Notes: generated from the sequence alone by a model not told the origin. Positions 48,508 through 58,620 are shown, counted from the first letter of the stretch. The stretch: DNA of 64,000 nucleotides from Mucilaginibacter paludis DSM 18603 (GCF_000166195.2 NZ_CM001403.1:6590432-6654431), one strand, 5' to 3'. Program-made: numbers and translations.

Positions 48508-49517
48508 AACCTGTCAAAATTTTAGTGATCGGCGCGCTCGGGCAATTGGGTACCGAACTGACGGCCGCGCTACGCAAACAACACGGCAGCCATGCCGTCA
48601 TCGCCGCTGACCGCCATACCCAGGACACCGTCCAGGGGCCGTATGTACAACTGGACGTGCTGAATTTCGGGGCGCTGGCCGATCTGGTCCGCCGGGAAAA
48701 GGTCACCCAGATCTACCTGCTGGCCGCCATGCTCTCGGCCAGCGGGGAACAAAACATCCACGCGGCCTGGGAACTGAACATGCAAGGCCTGATCCACGTC
48801 CTGAAGATCGCCGCCGCCCAGCGCCTGGACAAAGTCTTCTGGCCGAGCAGCATTGCCGTCTTCGGCCCGGGCTCCCCCAAACACCTCTGCCCGCAGGATA
48901 CCTTCATCCAGCCGAATACCATTTACGGCATCAGCAAACGCTCGGGTGAATACTGGTGCAACTATTACTTTGAAAAACACGGCGTCGATGTCCGCAGCCT
49001 GCGCTACCCGGGCCTGATCTCCCACAGTACACCCCCCGGGGGCGGTACGACCGACTACGCGGTGGATATCTTTTACAAAGCGCTGGACGGGCAAACCTTC
49101 CGCTGTTTCCTGAAAGAAGATACCTGTCTGCCCATGATGTATATGCCCGACGCCGTCAGGGCCACCCTGGAACTGATGGAGGCGCCGAAAGAACAGGTCC
49201 GGGTGCGGACTTCCTATAACCTGGCCGCCATGAGCTTTTCGCCCTGCGACCTGGCCGCCGCCATCCGGGAGCGCTTACCGGCTTTTGACATCCAATACGA
49301 ACCGGATTACCGGCAGGCCATCGCCGACAGCTGGCCCGCCAGTATCCAGGACGCTTCCGCCCGGCAGGACTGGGGCTGGAAACCCGGTTATGACCTCAAC
49401 GCGATGGTGACCGAGATGCTGCAGCAATTGCAGGAACGGCGGCAAACCCCAGCGCCCCCCGTTCAAACCCATCATGACCAGGACCAGTACGTATTTACCA
49501 AACTCAGCGAACCATGA
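48504..49517 (+). CDS. L-threonine 3-dehydrogenase, epimerase-type SDR
   Basis: The 337-residue protein has the Rossmann motif VIGALGQLGTEL and the active-site Tyr-x3-Lys in IYGISKRSGEYWC. The region DVRSLRYPGLISHSTPPGGG with TTDYAVDIFY is characteristic of short-chain threonine dehydrogenases that oxidise threonine to 2-amino-3-oxobutyrate with NAD. The cleavage partner, glycine C-acetyltransferase, is two genes downstream, which supports the assignment. About 30 C-terminal residues (from QERRQTPAPPVQ) look like a short extension. It overlaps the sigma factor gene by 4 bases. Confidence 0.88.
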   Translation: MKPVKILVIGALGQLGTELTAALRKQHGSHAVIAADRHTQDTVQGPYVQLDVLNFGALADLVRREKVTQIYLLAAMLSASGEQNIHAAWELNMQGLIHVLKIAAAQRLDKVFWPSSIAVFGPGSPKHLCPQDTFIQPNTIYGISKRSGEYWCNYYFEKHGVDVRSLRYPGLISHSTPPGGGTTDYAVDIFYKALDGQTFRCFLKEDTCLPMMYMPDAVRATLELMEAPKEQVRVRTSYNLAAMSFSPCDLAAAIRERLPAFDIQYEPDYRQAIADSWPASIQDASARQDWGWKPGYDLNAMVTEMLQQLQERRQTPAPPVQTHHDQDQYVFTKLSEP

Positions 49518-50371
49518 GACAGCTCCAGATCACGCCCTCCTTTACCAACCGCGACAGCCAGTCGCTGGAAACCTACCTGAACGAACTCGGCAGGACAGAC
49601 CTCCTCAGCGCGGAAGAGGAGGTCGTCCTGGCCCAAAAGATCCGGCTCGGCGATCAGGCCGCACTGGACCGCCTGACCAAAACCAACCTGCGTTTTGTCG
49701 TATCGGTCGCTAAAAAGTACCAGCACCAGGGCCTGCCCTTATCCGACCTGATCAGCGAAGGCAACGTCGGCCTGATGAAAGCCGCCAAAAAATTCGATGA
49801 GACCAAAGGGTTCAAGTTCATCTCCTACGCCGTCTGGTGGATCAGGCAATGTATCTTATCCGCCATCGCCGAACATTCCCGCATGATCCGCCTGCCCATG
49901 AACCAGGTCGGGGACATCACCAAAATGAATAAAGCCCTGGCCCTGCTGGAGCAACAGATGGAAAGACAGCCCACCACGAATGAACTGGCGGAATACCTGG
50001 AAACGAGCGAAGATAAGGTCAGCGACGCCCTTTATTTCGCGACCCGGACCGCCTCTTACGACGCGCCATTCCGTACCGAAGACGAAAACAACCTGCTGGA
50101 TGTCCTGCCCGGCAACGAACAGGCGACCGACCATGAACTGATGGTCCTTTCCAACCAACAAGAAGTCCGCCAATTATTGAGCACGCTTACTTCCCGGGAC
50201 CAGGAAGTGATCCGCTGGACCTTCGGCCTCGACGGGAAAACCGCCCTGCCGCCCATCGATATCGCCCCGCTGCTGGGGATCAGCGCGGAACGCGTGCGGC
50301 AGATCCGCAACCAGGCCCTGCAAACCCTCCGCGAACAGGCCGCCACCACCACATTTCAACACCATAGCTAA
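49514..50371 (+). CDS. RpoD-like sigma-70 factor inside the threonine operon
   Basis: The 285-residue protein is the short Bacteroidota RpoD type: region 1.2 (MRQLQITPSFTNRDSQSLET), region 2 (LRFVVSVAKKYQHQGLPLSD, GFKFISYAVWWIRQCILSAI), region 3 and region 4.2 (GISAERVRQIRNQALQTLRE). Region 4 is divergent (LDGKTALPPIDIAPLL), so it is a paralog rather than the primary sigma. It overlaps the threonine dehydrogenase gene by 4 bases and precedes kbl by 13 bp. It is probably an alternative sigma whose level follows this operon. Confidence 0.9.
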   Translation: MRQLQITPSFTNRDSQSLETYLNELGRTDLLSAEEEVVLAQKIRLGDQAALDRLTKTNLRFVVSVAKKYQHQGLPLSDLISEGNVGLMKAAKKFDETKGFKFISYAVWWIRQCILSAIAEHSRMIRLPMNQVGDITKMNKALALLEQQMERQPTTNELAEYLETSEDKVSDALYFATRTASYDAPFRTEDENNLLDVLPGNEQATDHELMVLSNQQEVRQLLSTLTSRDQEVIRWTFGLDGKTALPPIDIAPLLGISAERVRQIRNQALQTLREQAATTTFQHHS

Positions 50372-50384
50372 TCCATCACCGCCC

Positions 50385-51584
50385 ATGTACGACACCTTAA
50401 AACACCGCCTGCAACAGGAACTCGACCAGATCCGGGATTCCGGCCTCTATAAAAACGAAAGGATCATCAGCTCCGCCCAGGGCCCCGAGATCACCGTCAA
50501 CGGTAAAACCGTGCTGAATTTCTGCGCCAATAATTACTTGGGCTTGTCCAACCAGCCCGGCGTCACCGCAGCCGCCAAAGCGGCCATCGACACCCATGGC
50601 TACGGGCTGTCCTCCGTCCGCTTCATTTGCGGCACCCAGGATATCCACCAAACCCTGGAACGCAAACTATCCGAATTCCTCGGCACGGAAGACACCATCC
50701 TCTATGCCGCCGCCTTCGATGCCAACGGCGGTATCTTCGAGCCCCTCTTTAATGAAACAGACGCCATCATTTCCGACCAGCTGAACCACGCGTCCATCAT
50801 CGACGGGATACGTTTATGCAAAGCGCAACGCTACCGCTACCTGCACGACGACATGGCCGACCTTGAAAAACACCTCCAGTCCACACAGCACCTCCGGCAC
50901 CGGCTCATCGTCACCGACGGCGCATTTTCCATGGACGGCACCATCGCCCGGCTGGACGAGATCTGCGCACTGGCGGAACGCTACGATGCCCTGGTCATGA
51001 GCGACGAAAGCCACTGCACCGGCTTTCTCGGCAAAAACGGCCGGGGAACACACGAACACCACCAGGTCATGGACCGTGTCGACATCCTGACGGGGACCCT
51101 GGGTAAAGCCCTGGGCGGCGCATCCGGCGGATTTACCTCCGGGCGCAAAGAGATCATCGCGCTGCTGCGCCAGCGCTCCAGGCCCTATCTGTTCTCCAAT
51201 ACCCTGGCACCCGCCATCACCGGGGCCAGCATCGCCGTCCTTGACCAGCTATTGGCTTCCACCCATTTGCGGGACAAACTGGAAAACAACACCCGCTATT
51301 TCCGGGAACAGCTGACCGCCGCCGGCTTTGATATCAGGCCCGGTTCCCACCCGATCGTCCCCGTTATGCTCTACGACGCGAAACTAGCGCAGGCTTTTGC
51401 CGCAAGCATGCTGGAAGAAGGCATTTACGTCATCGGCTTCTGCTATCCCGTCGTCCCCGAAGGCCAGGCCCGCATCCGGGTACAGCTATCGGCCGCGCAT
51501 GAACAGGAACACCTCGACCGGGCCGTGGCCGCCTTCACCAAAGTAGGCACCGCCCTAGGCATCATTTCATCAATCAACTCATGA
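50385..51584 (+). CDS. kbl: Glycine C-acetyltransferase (2-amino-3-oxobutyrate CoA ligase)
   Basis: The 399-residue PLP enzyme has the alpha-oxoamine synthase signatures LNFCANNYLGLSNQPGV, YGLSSVRFICGTQDIHQTLE, VMSDESHCTGFLGKNGRGTH and the lysine in TGTLGKALGGASGGFTSGR. It splits 2-amino-3-oxobutyrate with CoA to glycine and acetyl-CoA. Together with the threonine dehydrogenase upstream it completes the threonine-to-glycine route. It is the last gene of the serC operon. Confidence 0.93.
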   Translation: MYDTLKHRLQQELDQIRDSGLYKNERIISSAQGPEITVNGKTVLNFCANNYLGLSNQPGVTAAAKAAIDTHGYGLSSVRFICGTQDIHQTLERKLSEFLGTEDTILYAAAFDANGGIFEPLFNETDAIISDQLNHASIIDGIRLCKAQRYRYLHDDMADLEKHLQSTQHLRHRLIVTDGAFSMDGTIARLDEICALAERYDALVMSDESHCTGFLGKNGRGTHEHHQVMDRVDILTGTLGKALGGASGGFTSGRKEIIALLRQRSRPYLFSNTLAPAITGASIAVLDQLLASTHLRDKLENNTRYFREQLTAAGFDIRPGSHPIVPVMLYDAKLAQAFAASMLEEGIYVIGFCYPVVPEGQARIRVQLSAAHEQEHLDRAVAAFTKVGTALGIISSINS

Positions 51585-51695
51585 AGCAAAAGAGCAGCCC
51601 GCCATACGTCAAACGCCTGCCATTTGTTCGCTTTTAAAAGCAATATTTTGAAATGGGGAGACAATTTGCTAAATTAGCTAATTGTTTTCCCCGAC

Positions 51696-52280
51696 ATGAG
51701 CACGTACCGCAGCCTTTCCGACCCGGAATTGGTCGACTTATTGAAGTCGGGCGACCAGGCCGCGTTCACCGAAATCTACGACCGTTACTGGAGCATCATG
51801 TACGCCCACGCCTATAAAATGATCAAGAACCGGGAAGAAGCCAAAGACCTCATCCAGGAGATCTTCAGCACGCTCTGGCTGAAAAGCCACCTGCTCACCG
51901 AAGACACCAACGTATCCGGCTACCTCTACACCGCCGCCCGGAACCGCGTCTTCAACCTGATGAGCCAGCACAAGACCAGGCACGATTACTTCAACGCCAT
52001 CGCCCGCTTCGCAACCGAAGAAAGCACCGCCACCATCGAGCACCTCGAAGAACGCGACCTCGAAGCCGCCGTAGAAAGAGAGATCCAGTTACTGCCCCCC
52101 AAAATGCGGGAGATCTTCGAACTCAGCCGCAAACAGAACCTCTCTCATAAAGAGATCGCCGAGCAACTGAACCTTTCCGACCAGACCGTCAAAAAACAGG
52201 TACAAAACGCCCTCAAGATCCTCAAACCCCGCTTAAGGGACGCCGGGACCGGCATCGCCATCCTGCTTTTCTTCCGCTGA
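51696..52280 (+). CDS. ECF sigma factor, Bacteroidetes expansion family
   Basis: The 194-residue protein has region 2 (SGDQAAFTEIYDRYWSIMYA, MIKNREEAKDLIQEIFSTLW) and region 4 (LPPKMREIFELSRKQNLSHK, IAEQLNLSDQTVKKQVQNAL), as in the sigma-70 factors paired with FecR in Bacteroidota. It is followed 100 bp later by a FecR gene and then SusC/SusD, the classical cell-surface signalling layout. It probably drives the SusC operon when the anti-sigma is released. Confidence 0.92.
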   Translation: MSTYRSLSDPELVDLLKSGDQAAFTEIYDRYWSIMYAHAYKMIKNREEAKDLIQEIFSTLWLKSHLLTEDTNVSGYLYTAARNRVFNLMSQHKTRHDYFNAIARFATEESTATIEHLEERDLEAAVEREIQLLPPKMREIFELSRKQNLSHKEIAEQLNLSDQTVKKQVQNALKILKPRLRDAGTGIAILLFFR

Positions 52281-52380
52281 TCCCGCCAAGATTAACAAAA
52301 CATTAAATTTATTTTAAATCCATCTACCCCCAAGGCCATCCTGGGCTGTTTTATCTATAAATACACCATGTATTAACAGC

Positions 52381-53493
52381 ATGACCACACAGGAAGCAGC
52401 AGCACTAGTAGAAAAATACAACCAGGGGAAAGCCAGCGCCGAAGAAAAAGCCCTGCTCGAACGCTGGTATCTCCTGGAGGGGAGCCAAACCATATATTCG
52501 GACACTGAAGAGGACCTGCCGACGCTGAAAGCAGAACTATGGCAGGGCACCCTGGAGCGCGCCGGTTTGGAAGAAACACCAAACAACCGACGCCCGATGT
52601 GGCGCCGTTACGCGGTTGCCGCCTCTATCTTATTAGCCCTGTCATTCGGCACCTACCGCTATTTCCATCAGGAACAAACCAAACAAGTCGCCCAAACACA
52701 TGACGTGACCCCTGGCACGAACAGCGCCACACTGACCCTTAGCAACGGCCAGCAGATCGTGCTGAACAGCAAACCCAAAGGGCAGATCGCCATGCAGGGC
52801 CAGGTCGCCATCAACAAAACGGCCAACGGCCAGCTACAATATTCCGGCAACGCCACCGAAGCCTTATATAATACCATCACCACCAAACGCAAAGAACAGT
52901 ACGACGTGGTCCTGGCCGACGGCACCCATGTCTGGCTGAACGCCGAATCATCCCTGAAATACCCGGCCTCCTTTAATGGTCCGGAAAGAAAAGTCGAACT
53001 GACCGGCGAAGCCTATTTCGAAGTCGCCCACAACAAAGCCAAACCTTTCCGGGTGCTGAGCAAAGGCCAAACCGTAGAAGTATTGGGTACGCACTTCGAC
53101 GTGAACAGTTACAGCAATGAAGCCGCAACAAGAACCACACTCTTAGAAGGCTCTGTAAAAGTAATTGCGAACCATAGCGAGCAATTTATTAAACCAGGTC
53201 AACAAAGCATCTTCAACGCTGAAGGCCTGACCGTAAAAACAGCCGATACGGAACTGGAAACCGCCTGGCATAACGGAGACTTCGTCTTCAAGGGCGAAAA
53301 TATCCAAACGATCATGCGGCAACTGGCGCGCTGGTACGATATCGACGTGACCTATGAAGGTAAACCTTCTTCCGAGGGTTTCCAGGTCGCGATCTCGCGC
53401 TTCAAAAACATCAGCCAGGTACTGGCAAGCTTAGAATCTACCAAAGGAGTCCGCTTCAAAGTGGAAGGAAGGAGCGTGACGGTGATGCAATAA
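52381..53493 (+). CDS. FecR-type anti-sigma factor
   Basis: The 370-residue protein has an N-terminal cytoplasmic segment, one membrane helix near residues 80-95 (YAVAASILLALSFGTYRY) and a periplasmic FecR domain. That domain contains YDVVLADGTHVWLNAESSLK, VELTGEAYFEVAHNKAKPF and VLGTHFDVNSYSNE, then a C-terminal STN-like DUF4974 part (FKGENIQTIMRQLARWYD). It transmits the signal from the STN domain of the next gene's SusC protein to the ECF sigma upstream. Confidence 0.93.
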   Translation: MTTQEAAALVEKYNQGKASAEEKALLERWYLLEGSQTIYSDTEEDLPTLKAELWQGTLERAGLEETPNNRRPMWRRYAVAASILLALSFGTYRYFHQEQTKQVAQTHDVTPGTNSATLTLSNGQQIVLNSKPKGQIAMQGQVAINKTANGQLQYSGNATEALYNTITTKRKEQYDVVLADGTHVWLNAESSLKYPASFNGPERKVELTGEAYFEVAHNKAKPFRVLSKGQTVEVLGTHFDVNSYSNEAATRTTLLEGSVKVIANHSEQFIKPGQQSIFNAEGLTVKTADTELETAWHNGDFVFKGENIQTIMRQLARWYDIDVTYEGKPSSEGFQVAISRFKNISQVLASLESTKGVRFKVEGRSVTVMQ

Positions 53494-53525
53494 CGTTTAC
53501 CAGCAACATGGTCACAAAAAAAAGC

Positions 53526-53549
53526 CATTCCGGGTTCGAGGCCGGAATG
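53526..53549. repeat. Hairpin between fecR and susC
   Basis: CATTCCGG and CCGGAATG form an 8-bp stem with an 8-base loop. The T-run needed for termination is on the minus-strand side only (eight As precede it), so on the plus strand it may act as an mRNA-processing or stabilising hairpin between fecR and susC. A role is inferred. Confidence 0.4.
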
Positions 53550-53652
53550 ACTTAAAAGCTGGCCTCTCCTAATTGTTTAAATTATTTAACCTGCGTTTGC
53601 CCTGGACATCTTGACAATGGGGGCAGGCGCATTAAAACCATGCTTAAAACAA

Positions 53653-56600
53653 ATGTACAATTTTTACCCTAAAAAATTTGTACGACCCTGCATCTTTCAG
53701 GGGAGTACGGCTAAAATCCTGTTAACGATGAGGCTCACTGTCATTTTACTGATCACGGCTATTCTACAGGTAAGTGCAAGTTCCTTTGCACAAAAGATCA
53801 CTTTGAATAAGAAACAGGCTTTGCTGGTCGATGTGCTGCGGGATATCCGCAAGCAGAGTGGTTATGATTTTGCGTTTACGAATTCGACGTTGGATAAGGC
53901 GAAGCCTGTAGATGTAAATGTGACGGGAGTGGACGTGGAGGAGGCGCTGAGGTTGGTTTTTAAGGATCAACCCTTAGATTATGTGATCAAGGATAAGGTC
54001 GTGGTAGTGTCTCCAAAGGTGAAGACCCCTGAGAAGTCTCTGGGCGAAGCACTAAAACCAATATCGGTAGATGGCCGTGTAATTGATGAAAAAGGGAGCC
54101 CGTTACAAGGAGCCACAGTGGTCGTTAAGGGGACAAAACTGATCTCAATAACAAGTGCAGACGGAAAATTTCATTTTCTTGATATTGATGATAAATCTGT
54201 GCTGGTGATCAGTTTCATCGGCTACATAACGGTTGAGTTGCCTACTAAAGCGCAAATGGGGGATATTACACTTGAATTAGGTAACGCAAAATTATCCGAG
54301 GTTGTAGTTTCCACCGGCTATCAAAAAATTTCTAAAGAGCGTTTTGTCGGATCATTTTCCCAATTAGATAGTGCGAATTATGCGCGGCGCGCAGGAATGG
54401 GCATTATTGATCGCTTAGACGGAACTGTAACAGGACTGTTGTTTAATAAAAAAGGTGGGGCGGCATTTCCTATTCAGGTTAGGGGCATCAGTACTTTGGG
54501 GGTAAGCCAAACGCCGACCTCGCCATTGATTGTTGTTGATAATTTTCCTATGGAGGACGCATTTGATATTAATTCGATCAACGCGAACGACGTAGAAAAC
54601 ATAACTGTTTTGAAAGATGCGGCTGCAGCATCTATATGGGGAACCAGAGCTGGCAACGGCGTTATCGTTATCACAACCAAGCGTGGGAAATTAAATCAAC
54701 CATTGCGCGTTTCGATAACTTCAAATGTCTCGGTTGATGAAAAACAAAAATTGGATTATTTTCCAACCGTTAGCCCATCGGATTTTATAGACATAGAACA
54801 GATGCTTTTTAACAAGGGCTATTATGATAGCAATATCAATAATACAGATGATCGCCCGGTATTATCCCCTGTTGTTGAAATTCTTGCTCAAACCCGAAAC
54901 GGTCTTTCTTTAACAGATGCGGCTGCACAAATCAATGCGCTTCGAGGTCATGATTTAAGGAATGATCTTAACAAATATGTTTATAGAAATCCGCTTAGGC
55001 AGCAATATCAAACTAGCTTGACCGGTGGTAGCAATAATTTAGCGTATCAGTTTTCACTTGGTTATAACAATACACTAAATAGTACTATTGGCAGTAAGCC
55101 AGATCAACAGTTTACTGTTAATAGTAATACTACCTACAAGGTGTCTAAAAAGCTGGAACTGCAATTTGGTATTAATTACTCCCAAGGATTGGCTAAAAGT
55201 TATACACTTCAACTGCCATCTACGACAGCGCCGTACGCAAGCTTGGTGGATAATAACGGGGGCCCAGCAGCGATTGCTAATACTTATCGGCTAGCGTATA
55301 TTGATACCGTTGGCGGTGGCAAGTTACTTGATTGGCATTACCGCCCACTAGATGAAATCAGGAACGCTGACAACACCCGAAAAAGTTATTTTACAAGGTT
55401 TAATGTCGCGACATCATACGCGGTCACCAATTGGTTAAAAGCTAATATTCAGTATCAGTACACGGTTGCCACAGGCTCATCTGAAAACATTCAAAGTTTA
55501 AATACCTACTCAACACGGAATACCATCAACGGATTTACATTACCGAATGTAACTGGAATCGCAAAATATCAGGTTCCATATGGCGGAATTGTTGATATAA
55601 GTAATTCTGAAAATATATCCAATAATGTCAGAGGTACGCTGAATTTCAATAAAGCTTGGAACGGGGACAATGTCATCACGGGACTTATTGGAGCGGAATT
55701 GTCCAATATTTACGGTTTAACTAGCGCTCAAAGGCTGTATGGTTACAATGAAAACACGGGTTCCGTTACTCAAGTATTGAATTACGCAGATTATTATCCG
55801 ATTTTTTATGGTGCATCTCCCGGTGCTTCTGCTCAAATTTCAACAGTAAACCTCTTACAGGAATCATTAACAAATAGGATTGTTTCGATTTTGGGAAATG
55901 TTTCTTATAGTTATAAAGATAAATACACGCTGTTTGGAAGCGCCAGGCGTGACGGTGCTAACGTATTTGGCGTTAGTACTAATAACAAGTGGAAACCACT
56001 ATGGTCAGTCGGTGGTTCATGGGATATCTCCAAAGAGGAATATTTTAAAGTGGACTGGGTAGCAAGTTTACGCCTACGTAGCTCATTTGGTTATACCGGA
56101 AACGTTAATAATAGACTATCTGGAAAGTTTACATTTTTCAGTTCCTCAGATCCCGTTATCTTAACTGGTTTAGATTATGCTTCTGCAAACCAACCACCCA
56201 ATCCAAATTTAAGATGGGAACAAAATGCTACTCTGAATTTTGGAATCGACTATCAGTTGTTTAAAGGTCGGCTAAGTGGAACCTTTGAAGTTTACAGTAA
56301 AAAATCCACTGATGTTATTGCCAATAAATACTTGCCGATTTCTTCCGGTGTAAACTTTACACCGATAAACGCCGCCGATTTAAAAGGGAGTGGTTTTGAT
56401 CTGAATATAAATTCGGTCAATACGATTGGAAAGATTAGCTGGTCGACTAATATTGGATTAAGTTACGCTAAGACCATCGTTACGAAAATCGACAAACCAA
56501 CGGCCATAACTGTCCGAGATTTGTCGGGATATTCGGTTAATGCTGTTCCTGGCCAACTTGCCTACGGCCTAGCGAGCTATAAATGGGCCGGATTGGATCC

Positions 56601-57213
56601 TGTAACTGGTGATCCGAGAGGTTATTATCAAGGACAGATATCCAATAACTATAATTTAATTGCAACAGATTCGATCCAAAATCAGGTGTTTCATGGTTCT
56701 TCCATTCCTTTGTATTCAGGTTTTATTCGAAATAATATAAGCTATAGAGGTTTTACTTTATCCTTTAACCTTACAGCGAGGTTTAAATATTTCTTTAGAG
56801 AGCCAGTAATGGATCTGGACTACGTCAACGCAGTAAATAGTAATTTTCTTTCAGCGGATTATTATAATCGCTGGCAAAAACCGGGAGACGAATTAATTAC
56901 AAATATTCCTTCAATGAGTTATCCGGCAAGCGGCAATACAAGTAGTAAAAATTCCTTTTATCAACTTTCCGAGATTACAGTAAAAAAGGCCGACAATATT
57001 AGAATACAAGATTTAAGACTGGCTTATGATTTTAGTATTGGCAACTTTTCATCTAAAAAATATCACTTGCAAACATTCTTATATGCAAATAACCTAAATC
57101 TAATTTTATGGAAAGCCGCTAAAACAAATTACGACCCGGATTTTGTTGGCGGGAATGGTGGCTTCACTGCACCAATAAAGACCTTAACAGCTGGTTTAAA
57201 TGTTAATTTTTAA
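53653..57213 (+). CDS. SusC/RagA TonB-dependent receptor with STN domain
   Basis: I use ATG 53653 (MYNFYPKKFVRPCIFQGSTA), giving 1186 residues; a TTG at 53611 is unlikely. A signal peptide (LLITAILQVSASSFAQ) is followed by an STN domain (about 65-120), a CarboxypepD_reg-like domain (VDGRVIDEKGSPLQGATVVV) and the plug with VVSTGYQKISKERFVGS and TVLKDAAAASIWGTRAGNGV. The outer membrane barrel ends in LTAGLNVNF. The STN domain signals to FecR. With SusD it imports an oligomeric nutrient, perhaps peptide given the protease genes downstream. The DNA becomes more AT-rich after about 54.0 kb. Confidence 0.93.
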   Translation: MYNFYPKKFVRPCIFQGSTAKILLTMRLTVILLITAILQVSASSFAQKITLNKKQALLVDVLRDIRKQSGYDFAFTNSTLDKAKPVDVNVTGVDVEEALRLVFKDQPLDYVIKDKVVVVSPKVKTPEKSLGEALKPISVDGRVIDEKGSPLQGATVVVKGTKLISITSADGKFHFLDIDDKSVLVISFIGYITVELPTKAQMGDITLELGNAKLSEVVVSTGYQKISKERFVGSFSQLDSANYARRAGMGIIDRLDGTVTGLLFNKKGGAAFPIQVRGISTLGVSQTPTSPLIVVDNFPMEDAFDINSINANDVENITVLKDAAAASIWGTRAGNGVIVITTKRGKLNQPLRVSITSNVSVDEKQKLDYFPTVSPSDFIDIEQMLFNKGYYDSNINNTDDRPVLSPVVEILAQTRNGLSLTDAAAQINALRGHDLRNDLNKYVYRNPLRQQYQTSLTGGSNNLAYQFSLGYNNTLNSTIGSKPDQQFTVNSNTTYKVSKKLELQFGINYSQGLAKSYTLQLPSTTAPYASLVDNNGGPAAIANTYRLAYIDTVGGGKLLDWHYRPLDEIRNADNTRKSYFTRFNVATSYAVTNWLKANIQYQYTVATGSSENIQSLNTYSTRNTINGFTLPNVTGIAKYQVPYGGIVDISNSENISNNVRGTLNFNKAWNGDNVITGLIGAELSNIYGLTSAQRLYGYNENTGSVTQVLNYADYYPIFYGASPGASAQISTVNLLQESLTNRIVSILGNVSYSYKDKYTLFGSARRDGANVFGVSTNNKWKPLWSVGGSWDISKEEYFKVDWVASLRLRSSFGYTGNVNNRLSGKFTFFSSSDPVILTGLDYASANQPPNPNLRWEQNATLNFGIDYQLFKGRLSGTFEVYSKKSTDVIANKYLPISSGVNFTPINAADLKGSGFDLNINSVNTIGKISWSTNIGLSYAKTIVTKIDKPTAITVRDLSGYSVNAVPGQLAYGLASYKWAGLDPVTGDPRGYYQGQISNNYNLIATDSIQNQVFHGSSIPLYSGFIRNNISYRGFTLSFNLTARFKYFFREPVMDLDYVNAVNSNFLSADYYNRWQKPGDELITNIPSMSYPASGNTSSKNSFYQLSEITVKKADNIRIQDLRLAYDFSIGNFSSKKYHLQTFLYANNLNLILWKAAKTNYDPDFVGGNGGFTAPIKTLTAGLNVNF

Positions 57214-57224
57214 TTGTAAAAATC

Positions 57225-58604
57225 ATGAAATTCAATAAATATTGCAATCATTATAAATTTATTCTAATTATCGTGGTAGTGCTTTGCGGCATAACTTCCT
57301 GCAAAAAGTTTTTGGACAAAAAGCCAGATAAGTTGGCAAATGTTCCCTCTTCGCTTAGCGACCTTCAAGCTTTATTAGATAACTCAGCACGGATTAATGA
57401 ATCCTCAGCTGTTTTTGGGGAAGCCTTAGCTGACAATTATTACCTCACTGCATCAGACTATAATCAATATATAAGTGACGCACAATACTACACTTGGAAC
57501 AAGGATGCTATACCCTACGGACTACCTTGGAATGTTTCCTATCCAAGCCCTGTGTATTACTCAAATCTGGCCTTGACTTATTTACCTCTGGTAGAATCCG
57601 CACCAAGTGATGCAGCTTTGTATAACCAGATTCAGGGAAGTGCCCTGTTTATTAGGGCCTATAGCTTTTTTGAATTAGCGCAACTTTATTGTAAACCGTT
57701 TTCATCTACAGCAGCAACAGATCCAGGATTATTGCTTAAGCAAAGTGCAGACATTAATGAAGTTGTTGGAAGAGCTTCGGTCCAAACAACCTACGATCAA
57801 ATCATAAATGATTTGAAACAATCCATAGAATTATTACCTGTAAGAAGTTCAGTTATTACCAGACCTTGCAAGATAGCCGCATATGCGGAGCTTGCACGTG
57901 TTTACTTAAGCATGCGCGACTATACAAATGCTGGAACGTACGCTAAAATGGCACTTGATCAGCAAAATGCCTTATTAAACTATAATGGATTGATTCCTGT
58001 TCAAAGCCCTCCAATTAAGGTTCCGAACGTTGAAGTGATATATTACAGTTATAATTCAGCGCAATTATTAAAAAACGACAAGTGTAAGGTGGATTCTAAT
58101 TTATATAAATCCTATTCACAGGATGATCTAAGGAAAAAAGTATATTTTAATGCAAATACCGGAGCCAAAGCCGGTACATATTATTTCTGGGGCTCCTATG
58201 CAGGTCAAAAAGCAACTTGGGGGACGTTCAGTGGATTGACTACCAGTGAATTGCTATTAATACGGGCAGAGTGTTACGCCAAAAACGGCAACTCTATTTC
58301 TGCGATGTTTGACTTAAATACGCTTTTGAAAACACGTTGGACAACTGGTAAATATGTCGATTTAGTTGCCTCTGATGCATCTAATGCTTTACAAAAAATC
58401 AGAATTGAACGTCGAAAAGAACTTGTATTTCGAAACCAACGTTGGACGGATCTGAGAAGATACAATTTGGAAGACTCTACCATTACATTAAAACGTATCA
58501 TCAATGGCAAAATATATACGTTGCCACCTAATGATAACCGCTGGGTCATGCAAATACCGACTGACGAGATCATCAAACGGGGGATAGTACAAAACCCCAG
58601 GTAA
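57225..58604 (+). CDS. SusD/RagB-family nutrient-binding lipoprotein
   Basis: The 459-residue protein has a lipobox (VVLCGITSCKKFLDKKP) and the SusD TPR-rich fold: SALFIRAYSFFELAQLYCKP, TYDQIINDLKQSIELLPVRS and AAYAELARVYLSMRDYTNAG. It ends in RIERRKELVFRNQRWTDLRR and YTLPPNDNRWVMQIPTDEI. It caps the SusC channel on the cell surface and captures ligand. It follows susC by 11 bp and precedes a strong terminator. Confidence 0.92.
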   Translation: MKFNKYCNHYKFILIIVVVLCGITSCKKFLDKKPDKLANVPSSLSDLQALLDNSARINESSAVFGEALADNYYLTASDYNQYISDAQYYTWNKDAIPYGLPWNVSYPSPVYYSNLALTYLPLVESAPSDAALYNQIQGSALFIRAYSFFELAQLYCKPFSSTAATDPGLLLKQSADINEVVGRASVQTTYDQIINDLKQSIELLPVRSSVITRPCKIAAYAELARVYLSMRDYTNAGTYAKMALDQQNALLNYNGLIPVQSPPIKVPNVEVIYYSYNSAQLLKNDKCKVDSNLYKSYSQDDLRKKVYFNANTGAKAGTYYFWGSYAGQKATWGTFSGLTTSELLLIRAECYAKNGNSISAMFDLNTLLKTRWTTGKYVDLVASDASNALQKIRIERRKELVFRNQRWTDLRRYNLEDSTITLKRIINGKIYTLPPNDNRWVMQIPTDEIIKRGIVQNPR

Positions 58605-58620
58605 AAGACTGGTATTTTAA

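Noticed and set aside
48570..49094. 174-residue minus-strand open frame
   Set aside because: It is antisense to the threonine dehydrogenase, whose Rossmann and Tyr-x3-Lys motifs are clear.
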